A stretch of DNA of 64,000 bases, taken from the NCBI GenBank assembly GCA_030424865.1, contig JAUHVR010000002.1, forward strand, positions 124,001 to 188,000. Reading direction: 5' to 3'. The DNA is from Alphaproteobacteria bacterium. Its GTDB lineage: Bacteria; Pseudomonadota; Alphaproteobacteria; Rhodobacterales; Rhodobacteraceae. This document shows, one piece after another, positions 17,133 to 25,596 of this stretch. The notes beneath the pieces were generated by a model that was not told the origin of the DNA, ran no database searches, and saw only the letters and a list, made by a program, of their open reading frames with translations. Position 1 is the stretch's first letter; every line of letters begins with the position of its first letter. The position numbers were made by a program, and so were the translations under genes.

Positions 17133-18961
17133 GCATATCGTCGTTTACCGCAGAGATACGTGGCGCTCAGATTCATTGCGCACTGACGCCCACCAGGGAC
17201 TTCGAACACCCCGTTTTCTGCTTTTCGCTGATGGCGCCACCAGACGTCGTGTCAGGCGGCACCCTGATCAGGACGGACGGCAGTTATGGTGAGGTTCAGC
17301 TGCCGGACCTGAAGGCCGGCACGACGCATCATTTCGTGCTGCGCTACGCCGATCCGACCTATGCACCAAGAAACAGGGCGTGGTTGCCGCTTGGCGCTTA
17401 TCTGAGATGCGGCGAAGAACTTGTGGAGCTTCCCAAACTTCCTGCTGGCGTCGCAGACCAGGCCCCGGGGCCCAGGCCCCCCATCAAGGATCTTTGCCTG
17501 GTCCCGAAACCGAAGGTTTGGCATCCGGGTCATGGATCGTTGAAGATGCCATCGTGCAATCAGGATACGCCTCTCTGGCGGTCTGTCGATGCACTGGCAC
17601 GGCGCTGCAACTTGTTGCCCCTGCAGGGCGGTGACGGCATCCTGACCACCTTGGCACAGGACGACACGATCCAACCTGATGGCTATCGCATTGAAATCAC
17701 GTCGGACGAGATCGACGTCAGGTTCGGGGGGCCGCAAGGCGCGCATTATGCCGGGGTCACCTTGTTGGTCTTGAGGGAAACCCATGACGGCGAAATCCCC
17801 TGCGGCGTCATTGAGGACCACCCGAGGTTCGAATGGCGCGGTCAGCATTTGGACTGTGCGCGACATTTCTACAAAGTCGGTTCGATCACCCAACTGATCG
17901 ACGTCATGGCCTTGTTGAAAATGAACCGCTTTCACTGGCATTTTTCGGATGACGAAGCCTTTCGACTGGAACTCCAATCCGTACCGGACCTGGCCAGGAA
18001 AACGGGCGAGCGCGGCGAAAATCGGTTGGTCCCCGGCGTGTTTGGCGGGGGTCCCCTGTCGGGGGGAACCTACAGCAGGGACGACGCCAAGACTGTGATC
18101 GATCATGCAAAGGACCTGTTCATCGACGTCCTGCCGGAAATTGAATTTCCGGCACATGCCCTGGCGTTCGCTCGGGCCTTCCCTGAAACCCGGGACGCAG
18201 ATGATCTGGGAACCGAGGCCAGCGTCCAAGGCTACACACAAAACGTCTTGAACCCTGCAGTGCCCGAGACTTGGCAGATTGCCGAAGCCATTGCCGAGGA
18301 AGTGAGCGCAATCTTCCCCTTCGGAACGCTGCATTTGGGCGCGGACGAACTGCCCGAGGGGACCTGGTCCGGGTCGCCTGCCGTAGATCGCCTGAAATCG
18401 GAAGAAGGATTGGAAACGTCCGACGACGTCCTTGGCTGGTCGTTGGACCGATTGGCGGCAAAACTCGCGGCCAAAGGGATCAGGTGTGCGGGTTGGGAAG
18501 AAGCTGCGCGCGGAAAGAACGGCGGCATTGGCAACAACGCCTTGCTTTTCAGTTGGACCGGACAACAGGCAGGGATCGACGCCGCGAAGGCTGGTTATGA
18601 CGTCGTGATGTCGCCAGCGCAGCATGTTTACCTAGACATGGCGCACAGCGATGACGCAGAGGATTGGGGGGCCGCCTGGGCCGCCGTTGTCAGCCTTACG
18701 GATACGATCGATTGGCAGGTGATCCCCAACGCCGAAATTGCCGACCGGGTTGTTGGTGTGGAAGGCACGTTTTGGTCAGAGTTCACTACGCAAGATCATG
18801 AGATGCAGCCGATGATCGCGCCACGCATCATCGGTGTCGCCTCCAAGGCTTGGGTGGACGAAAGTCTTGATCACCCGGCCTTCGTGTCAAACGCCCGCCA
18901 TTTTTGCGAGATCCTGACAAAGATGGGCTGGCGTTGGAATTCCGCCTGCTTTGACGGGTAG
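17129..18961 (+). CDS. Beta-N-acetylhexosaminidase, GH20, cytoplasmic
   Basis: 610 aa. GH20 catalytic features: W-R-G-Q-H-L-D (236-242, substrate Arg 237), R-F-H-W-H-F-S-D-D (267-275), E-I-E-F-P-A-H (337-343), H-L-G-A-D-E (402-407, catalytic pair Asp406/Glu407), G-W-E-E-A and Y-L-D-M-A. An N-terminal domain of about 225 residues precedes the barrel. The N-terminus (M-S-I-S-S-F-T-A-E-I) has no signal peptide, so the enzyme should cleave terminal GlcNAc/GalNAc from imported oligosaccharides inside the cell. It overlaps gntR by ATGA and is followed directly by the MFS gene. Confidence 0.93.
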   Translation: MSISSFTAEIRGAQIHCALTPTRDFEHPVFCFSLMAPPDVVSGGTLIRTDGSYGEVQLPDLKAGTTHHFVLRYADPTYAPRNRAWLPLGAYLRCGEELVELPKLPAGVADQAPGPRPPIKDLCLVPKPKVWHPGHGSLKMPSCNQDTPLWRSVDALARRCNLLPLQGGDGILTTLAQDDTIQPDGYRIEITSDEIDVRFGGPQGAHYAGVTLLVLRETHDGEIPCGVIEDHPRFEWRGQHLDCARHFYKVGSITQLIDVMALLKMNRFHWHFSDDEAFRLELQSVPDLARKTGERGENRLVPGVFGGGPLSGGTYSRDDAKTVIDHAKDLFIDVLPEIEFPAHALAFARAFPETRDADDLGTEASVQGYTQNVLNPAVPETWQIAEAIAEEVSAIFPFGTLHLGADELPEGTWSGSPAVDRLKSEEGLETSDDVLGWSLDRLAAKLAAKGIRCAGWEEAARGKNGGIGNNALLFSWTGQQAGIDAAKAGYDVVMSPAQHVYLDMAHSDDAEDWGAAWAAVVSLTDTIDWQVIPNAEIADRVVGVEGTFWSEFTTQDHEMQPMIAPRIIGVASKAWVDESLDHPAFVSNARHFCEILTKMGWRWNSACFDG

Positions 18962-20116
18962 ATGTCCGAAATGACAAAACGACAGGCCCGTGCGGCCACA
19001 CTCCTTTGCATGGCGCTGTTCCTGGCCCAGCCGATACAATTCGGGATCTGGCTTTCCCGAATTTCCGAAGTTCAATCCGACCTGGGCATGTCAAAATCCA
19101 CGCTGGCCTTCGCATTGCTTGGCATGCCGGTTGGCTTGTTGCCCACGCTTTACTTTGCTGGCGGGATCATTGACCGAACAGGCGTGCGATCCGCCCTTTT
19201 GTGGGCCTTTCCAGCAATGCTGCTGACGGGGGTCTTGCCCGGACTCGCCGCCAGCCCTGTGGGCCTCTTTGTTGGTCTCATGCTGCTTGGAACCAGCTTT
19301 GCCTTCGCAGAGGTTGGGCTGAACGTCCTCGCCGCACAGACGGAAAAGCAATACCAGATCACCATCATGAACCGGGCGCACGGGTTCTGGAGCCTCGGGA
19401 TCATGGTGGGCAGCCTTGTCGGCGTCCAGATGGCCAATCTGGATCTTCCTGCGCTTCCAGCGCTTGCGATTGCAGGCGGCGCGCTTTTGCCTGTCCTTTT
19501 GGCGATCACCTGGCGTCTGCCGAAACAGCCGCCGCACGAGGAAGCCGATGCAGGGGAACAGCCCCAATGGCGTCTGCCGGCGGGCCTTGTTCCGGTGATC
19601 ATCGTGGTGTTCGGCGCGACCCTGACCGAGGGCGCCATGAGCGACTGGGCCACGGTCTACATGCGCGAAGCCCCCTGGGGCGGCTCGGCAATCGACGGTC
19701 TGGCGGTGAGCGTTTACGCCGGCATGATCACGTTCGGACGTTTCATTGGGGACAGTATCAACATCAGGCTGGGGCCCGTTCTGCTGGCGCGAATTTGTCT
19801 TCTGTTCGCCATTTCCGGTGTCTCAATTCTGGCGCTCTCTACAGCGATGTGGGTGTCCTTTGTTGGGTTTGGTTTGGTCGGGCTTGGCGTTTCCGCGATC
19901 TTTCCCTTGGGTGTCAGCGCGACCGCGCAGCTGAGTAGCCAGAACCAAGCGCGAAATGTTTCCGTCATGACATTTGGAGCACTCACCGGTTTCTTGATCG
20001 GGCCGCCAATGATCGGACTTGTCGCAGAACTGCAGGGACTGCGATTTGGCATTGGCCTTTTGATCCCCGCACTGGCGATCAGCCTATTGATGTCGGGACG
20101 ACTGGTGCGTCGATGA
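18962..20116 (+). CDS. MFS transporter
   Basis: 384 aa with about 12 membrane segments and an MFS-like G-I-I-D-R-T-G-V-R loop between helices 2 and 3; overall similar to the short YbjJ/FucP-like MFS group. The start follows the GH20 stop with no gap. It may import monomeric amino sugar or export a by-product; the sequence does not decide. Last gene of the plus-strand operon with gntR and the hexosaminidase. Confidence 0.85.
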   Translation: MSEMTKRQARAATLLCMALFLAQPIQFGIWLSRISEVQSDLGMSKSTLAFALLGMPVGLLPTLYFAGGIIDRTGVRSALLWAFPAMLLTGVLPGLAASPVGLFVGLMLLGTSFAFAEVGLNVLAAQTEKQYQITIMNRAHGFWSLGIMVGSLVGVQMANLDLPALPALAIAGGALLPVLLAITWRLPKQPPHEEADAGEQPQWRLPAGLVPVIIVVFGATLTEGAMSDWATVYMREAPWGGSAIDGLAVSVYAGMITFGRFIGDSINIRLGPVLLARICLLFAISGVSILALSTAMWVSFVGFGLVGLGVSAIFPLGVSATAQLSSQNQARNVSVMTFGALTGFLIGPPMIGLVAELQGLRFGIGLLIPALAISLLMSGRLVRR

Positions 20117-20279
20117 ACCGGCCTTTGCGGCAACAGAGATGATGAAGACCAACAACCGTTTCATGTCTGGTGTCAGCACGCATGGCCGGTAAAGGGCGAG
20201 TGCGGCACGGCCATTGCAGCTCATGTAGGAGCTGGCTCTTATGGATCCGGGGGGACTGGAATGAACCTCCAATTGGCCA

Positions 20280-21317
20280 TCACGCCAGAAACGCGCCATC
20301 GAAAGGAATGCGCCGCGTCGCCGCGGACTGGTCCGAGACGACCAGTTCATTGCCTTCGAGCCGCACATCGCTGATCTGGCTCCGATTCGGCCAGGCGATG
20401 GCCCCGATCGCGTGGCGCAGAGACGCCGTGCCGCCCAGGGCGACGTCGCCCTGTCCAACCAGATCCTGCTGCGAGGACAGCCCAAGGAAAGTCGCCGCCG
20501 CGCCCTCTTCGACGCCGAGACAGCCAAAATGCCTGCCCAACCAGGGCGCATAGTCCCGCCCGCCATTGGAATGCCACAGCATCGTCATCGGCAGTTCGAC
20601 CGGATTGCGCAGGGACAGGTAAGCATCGCCCTCCTCGGGGCGCACCACTGCGGTCCAACCCAGCCCGGGCGCGGCCTCGAGCCCCATCACGAAGTCCTCA
20701 TTTGCTGGCCCCCACGGGTAGCGCGAGACATCCACGTCCCCCGAGACACCCGGAAACCGCGTCGGATCCTCTGATCGTGCCGGATAGGTCAGGATGGAGC
20801 GCCCCATGGCGGGATCGCTTTCCTGCGGCGTGCCGGGGGTCTCCCACCAGCGCTTGCGAGAGGTAGAGATCAACGCGCCGTTTGGTACCGACACATTGGC
20901 GTGGTTTGACGCGGTCACATGACCTGTGCCGCCGGAAAACCGGTGGGTTTGGTAGACAAATGGATGACCGTCCCGCAGTTGCAGCGTCTTTTCGACCTGC
21001 GCGCCCTGGACCCGGGGCACCAGTTCCGCCGTCACCGAGGACGCGGTCTGCACCGTGACCTGCCATGCGGCATTGGCGGGCCATCCGTGCAAACCCGAGC
21101 CGTTTTCTTCGGCCGCAAATGGCGCACAGAAGAAATCGCCACCCAGCCAGTTCATGAAGGCGGGGGTATCTTCGGGCAGAGCCTCTTCCGTGCCGACCCA
21201 GGGCGCGCGGTGCAAAGGCGCAATGGACAGTCCATCGTCGCGGACCGTGAACTGACGCAAATGCCCCCCGTCAGGCGCAAAATCCAGTGTGATCCCGTTT
21301 GCCTCCAACCGGATCAT
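20280..21317 (-). CDS. Aldose 1-epimerase-like (galactose mutarotase superfamily) protein
   Basis: 345 aa, beta-rich, with features of the mutarotase fold: N-terminal D-G-G-H-L-R, a central L-H-G-W segment (His in the place used by mutarotases for catalysis) and a later H-S-N-G-G-R-D-Y-A-P-W-L-G-R stretch. It is divergent from classical GalM, so sugar specificity is open. ATGA overlap with the PanB-like gene; last of a four-gene operon with the MocD/MocE-like pair. Interconverting anomers of a pyranose would fit an operon preparing an unusual sugar for dehydrogenation. Confidence 0.75.
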   Translation of the reverse strand: MIRLEANGITLDFAPDGGHLRQFTVRDDGLSIAPLHRAPWVGTEEALPEDTPAFMNWLGGDFFCAPFAAEENGSGLHGWPANAAWQVTVQTASSVTAELVPRVQGAQVEKTLQLRDGHPFVYQTHRFSGGTGHVTASNHANVSVPNGALISTSRKRWWETPGTPQESDPAMGRSILTYPARSEDPTRFPGVSGDVDVSRYPWGPANEDFVMGLEAAPGLGWTAVVRPEEGDAYLSLRNPVELPMTMLWHSNGGRDYAPWLGRHFGCLGVEEGAAATFLGLSSQQDLVGQGDVALGGTASLRHAIGAIAWPNRSQISDVRLEGNELVVSDQSAATRRIPFDGAFLA

Positions 21318-22114
21318 GAATCCAGCCGGGCAAGGAAAATTTCAAGCTCTTCCGGGGGCATCTGGACCAGATCACCCGGTGTCGGGAAGGCACCGGTTTC
21401 GACATCCCGCGCGAATTCGGAAAAGGCCGCGATCCGCTCGGCCTGCAGGCGCGCATATTCGGCGGCAAAGTCGCGATAGACCTTGGAATGGCGTGGGATA
21501 TGTCCGTCGGTGTAGCCCAGAATGTCATTGGCAAAGAGGTATTGCGCGTCGCAACCAGCCCCTGCGCCCATGGACCACAACAGGATCTCGACCCGAGGAG
21601 AAATGGCTGTGGCCACTTCTTCGGGGACAACCTCGACCTCGACGGCAAAGGCCCCGGCCTCTTGATATGCCTTGATTTCGTTGAACATGTCCAAAGCCGC
21701 GTCCGCCGTCTTGCCGACGGCGCGAAAGCCCCCGGTCCAGGTATGGCGCGACGGGACAAGACCGACGTGCCCGACGACCGGGATGTGTTCCCGTGCCAAC
21801 AGTTCAACGGTGTGCAACGAGCCCGAGCAATAGACCGCATCCGCACCCCTTTCCATCGCCTGGCAACACCAGCGCAGATAGTCATCGGGGGTTCCGGCCT
21901 CCAGATGGGTCAAGCCCGTCATGGTAAAGACGCTGGGCGCGGCCTTGCGGTAGCCCGGATCGAACAGCAGCTCTGGCGGAACCGAGGCGATGTCGATCCC
22001 AGCGGCCTCTGCGGCGGCGGCCTCTTCAAGGGTGAAATAGCGCAGCATCGTTTGCTGGCGCTGACCTTTTTGCGCGCGCAGATCATAGACGGTTGGAAGT
22101 TTGCGGGTGCTCAT
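21314..22114 (-). CDS. PanB-family (ketopantoate hydroxymethyltransferase-like) protein with altered active site
   Basis: 266 aa, PanB length. Recognisable PanB segments are I-P-V-V-G-H-V-G-L-V-P, Y-Q-E-A-G-A-F-A-V-E-V-E-V-V-P (retaining the general-base Glu) and M-G-A-G-A-G-C-D-A-Q-Y-L. Canonical Mg and substrate residues look lost: the V-G-D-S motif is A-S-V-P-P, and the K-x-E motif after the M-x-x-G-A-D strand reads Y-C-S-G. It is therefore unlikely to make ketopantoate. Its operon partners are a Rieske ferredoxin and a MocD-like oxygenase, so it may act on a one-carbon or keto-acid intermediate, or have another lyase role in the PEP-mutase/isocitrate-lyase superfamily. Confidence 0.8.
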   Translation of the reverse strand: MSTRKLPTVYDLRAQKGQRQQTMLRYFTLEEAAAAEAAGIDIASVPPELLFDPGYRKAAPSVFTMTGLTHLEAGTPDDYLRWCCQAMERGADAVYCSGSLHTVELLAREHIPVVGHVGLVPSRHTWTGGFRAVGKTADAALDMFNEIKAYQEAGAFAVEVEVVPEEVATAISPRVEILLWSMGAGAGCDAQYLFANDILGYTDGHIPRHSKVYRDFAAEYARLQAERIAAFSEFARDVETGAFPTPGDLVQMPPEELEIFLARLDS

Positions 22115-22422
22115 GGAACCATCACCTGAATGCGGCCAGCTTCGCGCTTGACCTCGAATGTCTGAAGATTGACGCAGGCGGGTTCGCGCTTGGCGACCCC
22201 CGTGCGGTAGTCAAAGAGGGCGTTGTGCTTGGGGCACTCGACCTCGTAATCCATGACCAGCCCGTCCTCCAGGTGCACCTCTTCATGGGTGCAAAGGCCT
22301 GCGGTGCAATAGAAATTGCCATCCACCCCATGCACGATCACATAGGTCTTGCCGCCATGATCCCAGCGGATCAGGTCTTCTTCTTCGATATCGTCGGCCG
22401 CGCAGGCGTCGATCCAGGGCAT
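22111..22422 (-). CDS. Rieske [2Fe-2S] ferredoxin, MocE-like
   Basis: 103 aa from the ATG at 22422, preceded by AGGAGA. Rieske cluster ligands are C44-T-H46 and C63-P-K-H66, the normal spacing for a small soluble Rieske protein. It would pass electrons to the adjacent membrane di-iron enzyme, as MocE is thought to do for MocD in rhizopine demethylation. It overlaps the PanB-like gene by ATGA and is 13 bp after the MocD-like gene. No ferredoxin reductase (MocF) is encoded in the window. Confidence 0.9.
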   Translation of the reverse strand: MPWIDACAADDIEEEDLIRWDHGGKTYVIVHGVDGNFYCTAGLCTHEEVHLEDGLVMDYEVECPKHNALFDYRTGVAKREPACVNLQTFEVKREAGRIQVMVP

Positions 22423-22435
22423 GGTGTTCTCCTTG

Positions 22436-23551
22436 CTATGCGTCCCGCTCTGGCACAGAGGCGTGCAGATGCGGTTGATAGGGTTTGGCGGTGGGCGGAA
22501 GGTCCTTGACCAGGGCATAGCCCGGCTCTTGGCGCTGGCGCATCACGGCGGCAAACATCTCGCGATAGGCATCCCAGATCGAGGTGTTGGGGGCCGGCAG
22601 GTCGTGCTTGATTGTCTCGTGCAACTTGGGCAGCGCGTAATAGGGAACCATCGGGAACATGTGGTGTTCCACGTGGTAGTTCATGTTCCAGTAGATCCAG
22701 CGGCTGATCGGGTTGAGATACAAGGTCCGAGAGTTCAGCCGGTGGTCGAGCACATCCTCGGCCAACCCGCCATGCTGCAGAAGCCCGGTCATGATCATGT
22801 GCCAGCAACCATAGATCCGCGGCCCGCCGATCAACAGGAACGGGATGGCGGCGGCCCAACCAGCGCCCCCGGCCAGAAGGGCGAGCGTCGCCAGCAGCGT
22901 GGCGGCGTAGATCGCGACATGGACGCGCGCCCAAAAGATGGCACGGGGCCAGGCGGTTTCCGGGATGTAGGATTTCTCATCCTCCGAAAGCTGCCCCGCC
23001 GCATTGCGGATCAGGGTCTTCACCCCGCCCCAGACGTCCAGAATCCCGACGTAGGCCAGCGCCTTGGCCCCCAGCTTGATGGGATGCATCCAGGCGATTT
23101 CAGGATCACGGCCAACGATGATGGTGTCGGTGTGGTGCCGCACATGGCTCCAGCGCCAGTTCACCGGGTTCCGGACGACCTGAAACGACGCGATGTGATA
23201 AACGACATCATTCATCCAGCGGGTGCGAAACGCCGTACCGTGACCGCATTCATGCCAACGGGAATCGCAGGCCGACCCATAGAGCACGCCATAGGCCAGC
23301 CAGAAGGGCACCGCGATCCAGCTGCCCCAGAAATAAATGCCCCCGGCGGCAAACAGGATGTGCAGCGCCACCCACAAAGCCGTGTCGCGCATCGGCGGCC
23401 CGTCACGGCGTTTCATAAGGTCTTTCATGACCTTGCGCGGCACATCGGTGTGATACCACTCGGCGGCGGCAAGACCTGTGGTGACCGCCCGTTTGGACTC
23501 TGGACCAGTCAGCGAATAGTCGCGATGTGTGATCGAGACTTGCGTGTTCAT
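22436..23551 (-). CDS. Membrane fatty-acid-desaturase-type di-iron oxygenase, MocD-like
   Basis: 371 aa from the ATG at 23551. Three histidine boxes bind the di-iron centre: H-E-C-G-H (100-104), H-V-R-H-H (136-140) and H-V-E-H-H (293-297), with an extra His near 260 and hydrophobic spans at about 57-92 and 205-245. The superfamily includes desaturases, alkane hydroxylases and MocD of rhizopine (O-methyl-scyllo-inosamine) catabolism. The Rieske partner next door and sugar genes on both sides favour an O-demethylase/hydroxylase over a lipid desaturase (inference). First gene of its operon, divergent from a LacI regulator. Confidence 0.88.
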   Translation of the reverse strand: MNTQVSITHRDYSLTGPESKRAVTTGLAAAEWYHTDVPRKVMKDLMKRRDGPPMRDTALWVALHILFAAGGIYFWGSWIAVPFWLAYGVLYGSACDSRWHECGHGTAFRTRWMNDVVYHIASFQVVRNPVNWRWSHVRHHTDTIIVGRDPEIAWMHPIKLGAKALAYVGILDVWGGVKTLIRNAAGQLSEDEKSYIPETAWPRAIFWARVHVAIYAATLLATLALLAGGAGWAAAIPFLLIGGPRIYGCWHMIMTGLLQHGGLAEDVLDHRLNSRTLYLNPISRWIYWNMNYHVEHHMFPMVPYYALPKLHETIKHDLPAPNTSIWDAYREMFAAVMRQRQEPGYALVKDLPPTAKPYQPHLHASVPERDA

Positions 23552-23644
23552 GATAACTCTCCCTCCACCCAGAGCACATGCGTTGATGGCCGCGGATGGT
23601 CGGCAAATCATCCCTTGGTCTTCCCCCTCGATCAAATCGGGATT

Positions 23645-23660
23645 ACATCAGATCACATCA
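23645..23660. promoter_or_regulatory. ACATCA direct repeat upstream of lacI-type gene
   Basis: Two ACATCA copies (23645-23650 and 23655-23660) lie exactly one helical turn apart in the 131-bp gap between the divergent mocD-like and lacI-type genes. They might form part of an operator, but no clear LacI-type palindrome with a central CG is visible. Confidence 0.25.
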
Positions 23661-23682
23661 AAACCGCCTTCTGGAGCACAGA

Positions 23683-24723
23683 TTGCCCCGCGTCACCATC
23701 AAGGATATCGCCGCCGCCGCCGGCGTCTCGAGCGCGACTGTCGATCGCGTGCTGAACGGGCGCGCCGGGGTGCGGGCAGCAAACCGTCAGCGCGTGCTGC
23801 TGGCGGCGCGCGATTTGGGCTATCTGCCGACGGATGGGATGATCCCTCTGCCGTCGCGCCCGGCAAAGCTAGAGTTCTTCATCCCGACCGCTCAGAACGC
23901 CTATCTGACTGAAATCGCGTCGGAAATTGAAGGTTTCAGCGCCATGCTTCCGCTTGTCGGTTCTTGCGTGATCCACCACATTTCCAGCATTCAACCGGAT
24001 GCATTTCTGGCTGCCGTCGAAGCGGTCGAACCCGATACGGATGGCGTTGGCTTGGTGATCATCGATCATCCAAGGACGCGTGATCTGATCGAGGGGCTCA
24101 CCCAATCCGGGGTGCGCGTCGTGACCATCGCCTCGGATGTCTCGGCATCGTCGAGGTCGGATTATGTCGGGGCCGACAACCATATGGCAGGCCGCACCGC
24201 TGCGCGGCTGGTGGGGCTGTCCGAGGGGCGCTTTGGCGGGGATGTCGCGCTGTTTCTGGGCAGCCACAGCTACGAGGGCCACCGCGAACGCGCCATCGGG
24301 TTCCAAGAGGCGATGGCGCAGCTTTTCCCGAAACTGACCCTGCTGGAGCCGATCGAGACGGACGAAAACGACGACAAGTCCTACGCCACGATGACAAAGC
24401 TGCTGCGGACCAATCCGCGCCTCGTCTCGGCCTATTGCGTCGGCGGTGGTCGCGCGGGGATTGCGAAAGCCATCCATGATGCCCGACCCGCGGCCAAACC
24501 CTTTACGGTGCTGCACGATCTTTGTGATGATACGGCACGATGGCTGGAAAACGGATCGGTGGACGCGATCATTGACCAGAATGCCAAACTGATCGCCGAG
24601 CAATCTGTCATCCGCTTGCTTGGCGCCATCGCAGTGAGCACGCCAACCCTGCCTGTCCAGCATATCGAGCCGCGGATTCTGCTGAAAGAGAACATGTATG
24701 CCGGAACTGCCCCGCGCGACTGA
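23683..24723 (+). CDS. LacI-family transcriptional regulator
   Basis: 346 aa from a TTG at 23683, which has GGAG 6-7 bases upstream and gives the standard N-terminus P-R-V-T-I-K-D-I-A-A-A-A-G-V-S; in-frame starts from 23596 would add a non-homologous tail. The helix-turn-helix (about 3-25) is followed by a V-D-R-V-L-N-G hinge region and a periplasmic-binding-protein effector domain with G-A-D-N-H-M-A-G-R-T-A-A. It should sense a sugar. It is divergent from the mocD-like operon and converges on the FAH hydrolase gene, so it could govern either operon. Confidence 0.88.
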   Translation: MPRVTIKDIAAAAGVSSATVDRVLNGRAGVRAANRQRVLLAARDLGYLPTDGMIPLPSRPAKLEFFIPTAQNAYLTEIASEIEGFSAMLPLVGSCVIHHISSIQPDAFLAAVEAVEPDTDGVGLVIIDHPRTRDLIEGLTQSGVRVVTIASDVSASSRSDYVGADNHMAGRTAARLVGLSEGRFGGDVALFLGSHSYEGHRERAIGFQEAMAQLFPKLTLLEPIETDENDDKSYATMTKLLRTNPRLVSAYCVGGGRAGIAKAIHDARPAAKPFTVLHDLCDDTARWLENGSVDAIIDQNAKLIAEQSVIRLLGAIAVSTPTLPVQHIEPRILLKENMYAGTAPRD

Positions 24724-24738
24724 TGCCGCGCGGGGCAG
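24707..24738. terminator. Hairpin shared by the lacI-type gene and FAH gene ends
   Basis: Perfect 12-bp arms CTGCCCCGCGCG (24707-24718) and CGCGCGGGGCAG (24727-24738) with an 8-base loop containing the regulator's TGA stop. It sits between two convergent genes whose stops are 20 bp apart, the usual place for a bidirectional terminator. Neither side has a U run. Confidence 0.55.
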
Positions 24739-24743
24739 GGGGG

Positions 24744-25586
24744 TCATTCGTCCGCGACGACGTCCTGCCGCTGAGCGCCAAGCCCGTCGATGCCAAGCTC
24801 GACGACATCTCCGGGTTTCAGATAGGTCGGCGGGGTCATGCCAAGGCCAACGCCCGGAGGCGTCCCGGTCGAGATCACATCACCCGGATGCAGGGTCATG
24901 AACTGGCTCAGATAGTGCACAAGGAACGGCACCTGGTAGACCATCGTCTGGGTCGAGCCCTTCTGCATGGTCTGGCCATTGACGGTCAGCCACATGCCAA
25001 GGTCTTGCGGGTCCGCCACGTCCTCTTTCGTCACCAGCCAAGGGCCGATCTGGCCGAAGTTGTCGCAGGATTTTCCCTTGGTCCATTGGCCTTCGCGTTC
25101 AATCTGGAACGCCCGTTCCGAGACGTCATTGGTCACGGCGAAGCCCGCCACATGATCCATCGCATCGGCCTCGGCGACATATTTGGCAGGCTTGCCGATG
25201 ATGACAGCCAGTTCGACTTCCCAATCGGTTTTCTCTGATCCGCGCGGGATCACGATCGGATCGTTCGGCCCGCAAATCGAAGAGCTGGCCTTCATGAAAA
25301 TCACTGGCTCGGACGGGACGGGATGGCCGCTTTCGGCGGCATGGTCGGCGTAGTTGAGACCGATGCAGATGAATTTGCCGGTTCCGGCAATCGGTGGGCC
25401 AAGGCGCGGGTTGCCTGTGACCTCGGGCAGGGTCTGGGGATCAAGCGCCGCGATTTTGGCGAGACCTTCGGGATGCAGCACCTCGCCCGCAAGATCCGGG
25501 ACGAGGCCCGACAGATCGCGGATCGTGTCGCCATGCAGCAAGCCGGGTTTTTCCTGACCCCGGGGGCCATAGCGCAAAAGTTTCAT
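24744..25586 (-). CDS. Fumarylacetoacetate-hydrolase family protein, probable 2,4-diketo-3-deoxy-L-fuconate hydrolase
   Basis: 280 aa from the ATG at 25586; longer readings run back into the SDR gene. FAH-family signatures: G-L-N-Y-A-D-H-A-A-E (76-85), P-V-I-F-M-K-A (94-100), metal ligands E123, E125 and D154, and K171. The length matches the diketo-deoxy-sugar-acid hydrolases that split the last intermediate of the oxidative L-fucose/L-rhamnose route into pyruvate and a lactate-type product. The preceding SDR, lactonase and dehydrogenase genes support this. Last gene of the nine-gene operon. Confidence 0.87.
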   Translation of the reverse strand: MKLLRYGPRGQEKPGLLHGDTIRDLSGLVPDLAGEVLHPEGLAKIAALDPQTLPEVTGNPRLGPPIAGTGKFICIGLNYADHAAESGHPVPSEPVIFMKASSSICGPNDPIVIPRGSEKTDWEVELAVIIGKPAKYVAEADAMDHVAGFAVTNDVSERAFQIEREGQWTKGKSCDNFGQIGPWLVTKEDVADPQDLGMWLTVNGQTMQKGSTQTMVYQVPFLVHYLSQFMTLHPGDVISTGTPPGVGLGMTPPTYLKPGDVVELGIDGLGAQRQDVVADE

Positions 25587-25596
25587 GTCTTCTCCT

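Noticed and set aside
20117-20279. Short minus-strand frame segment in the gap after the MFS gene, with a weak AGCTC/GAGCT repeat
   Set aside because: No ribosome site or family resemblance; the 5-bp stem is too weak to call.
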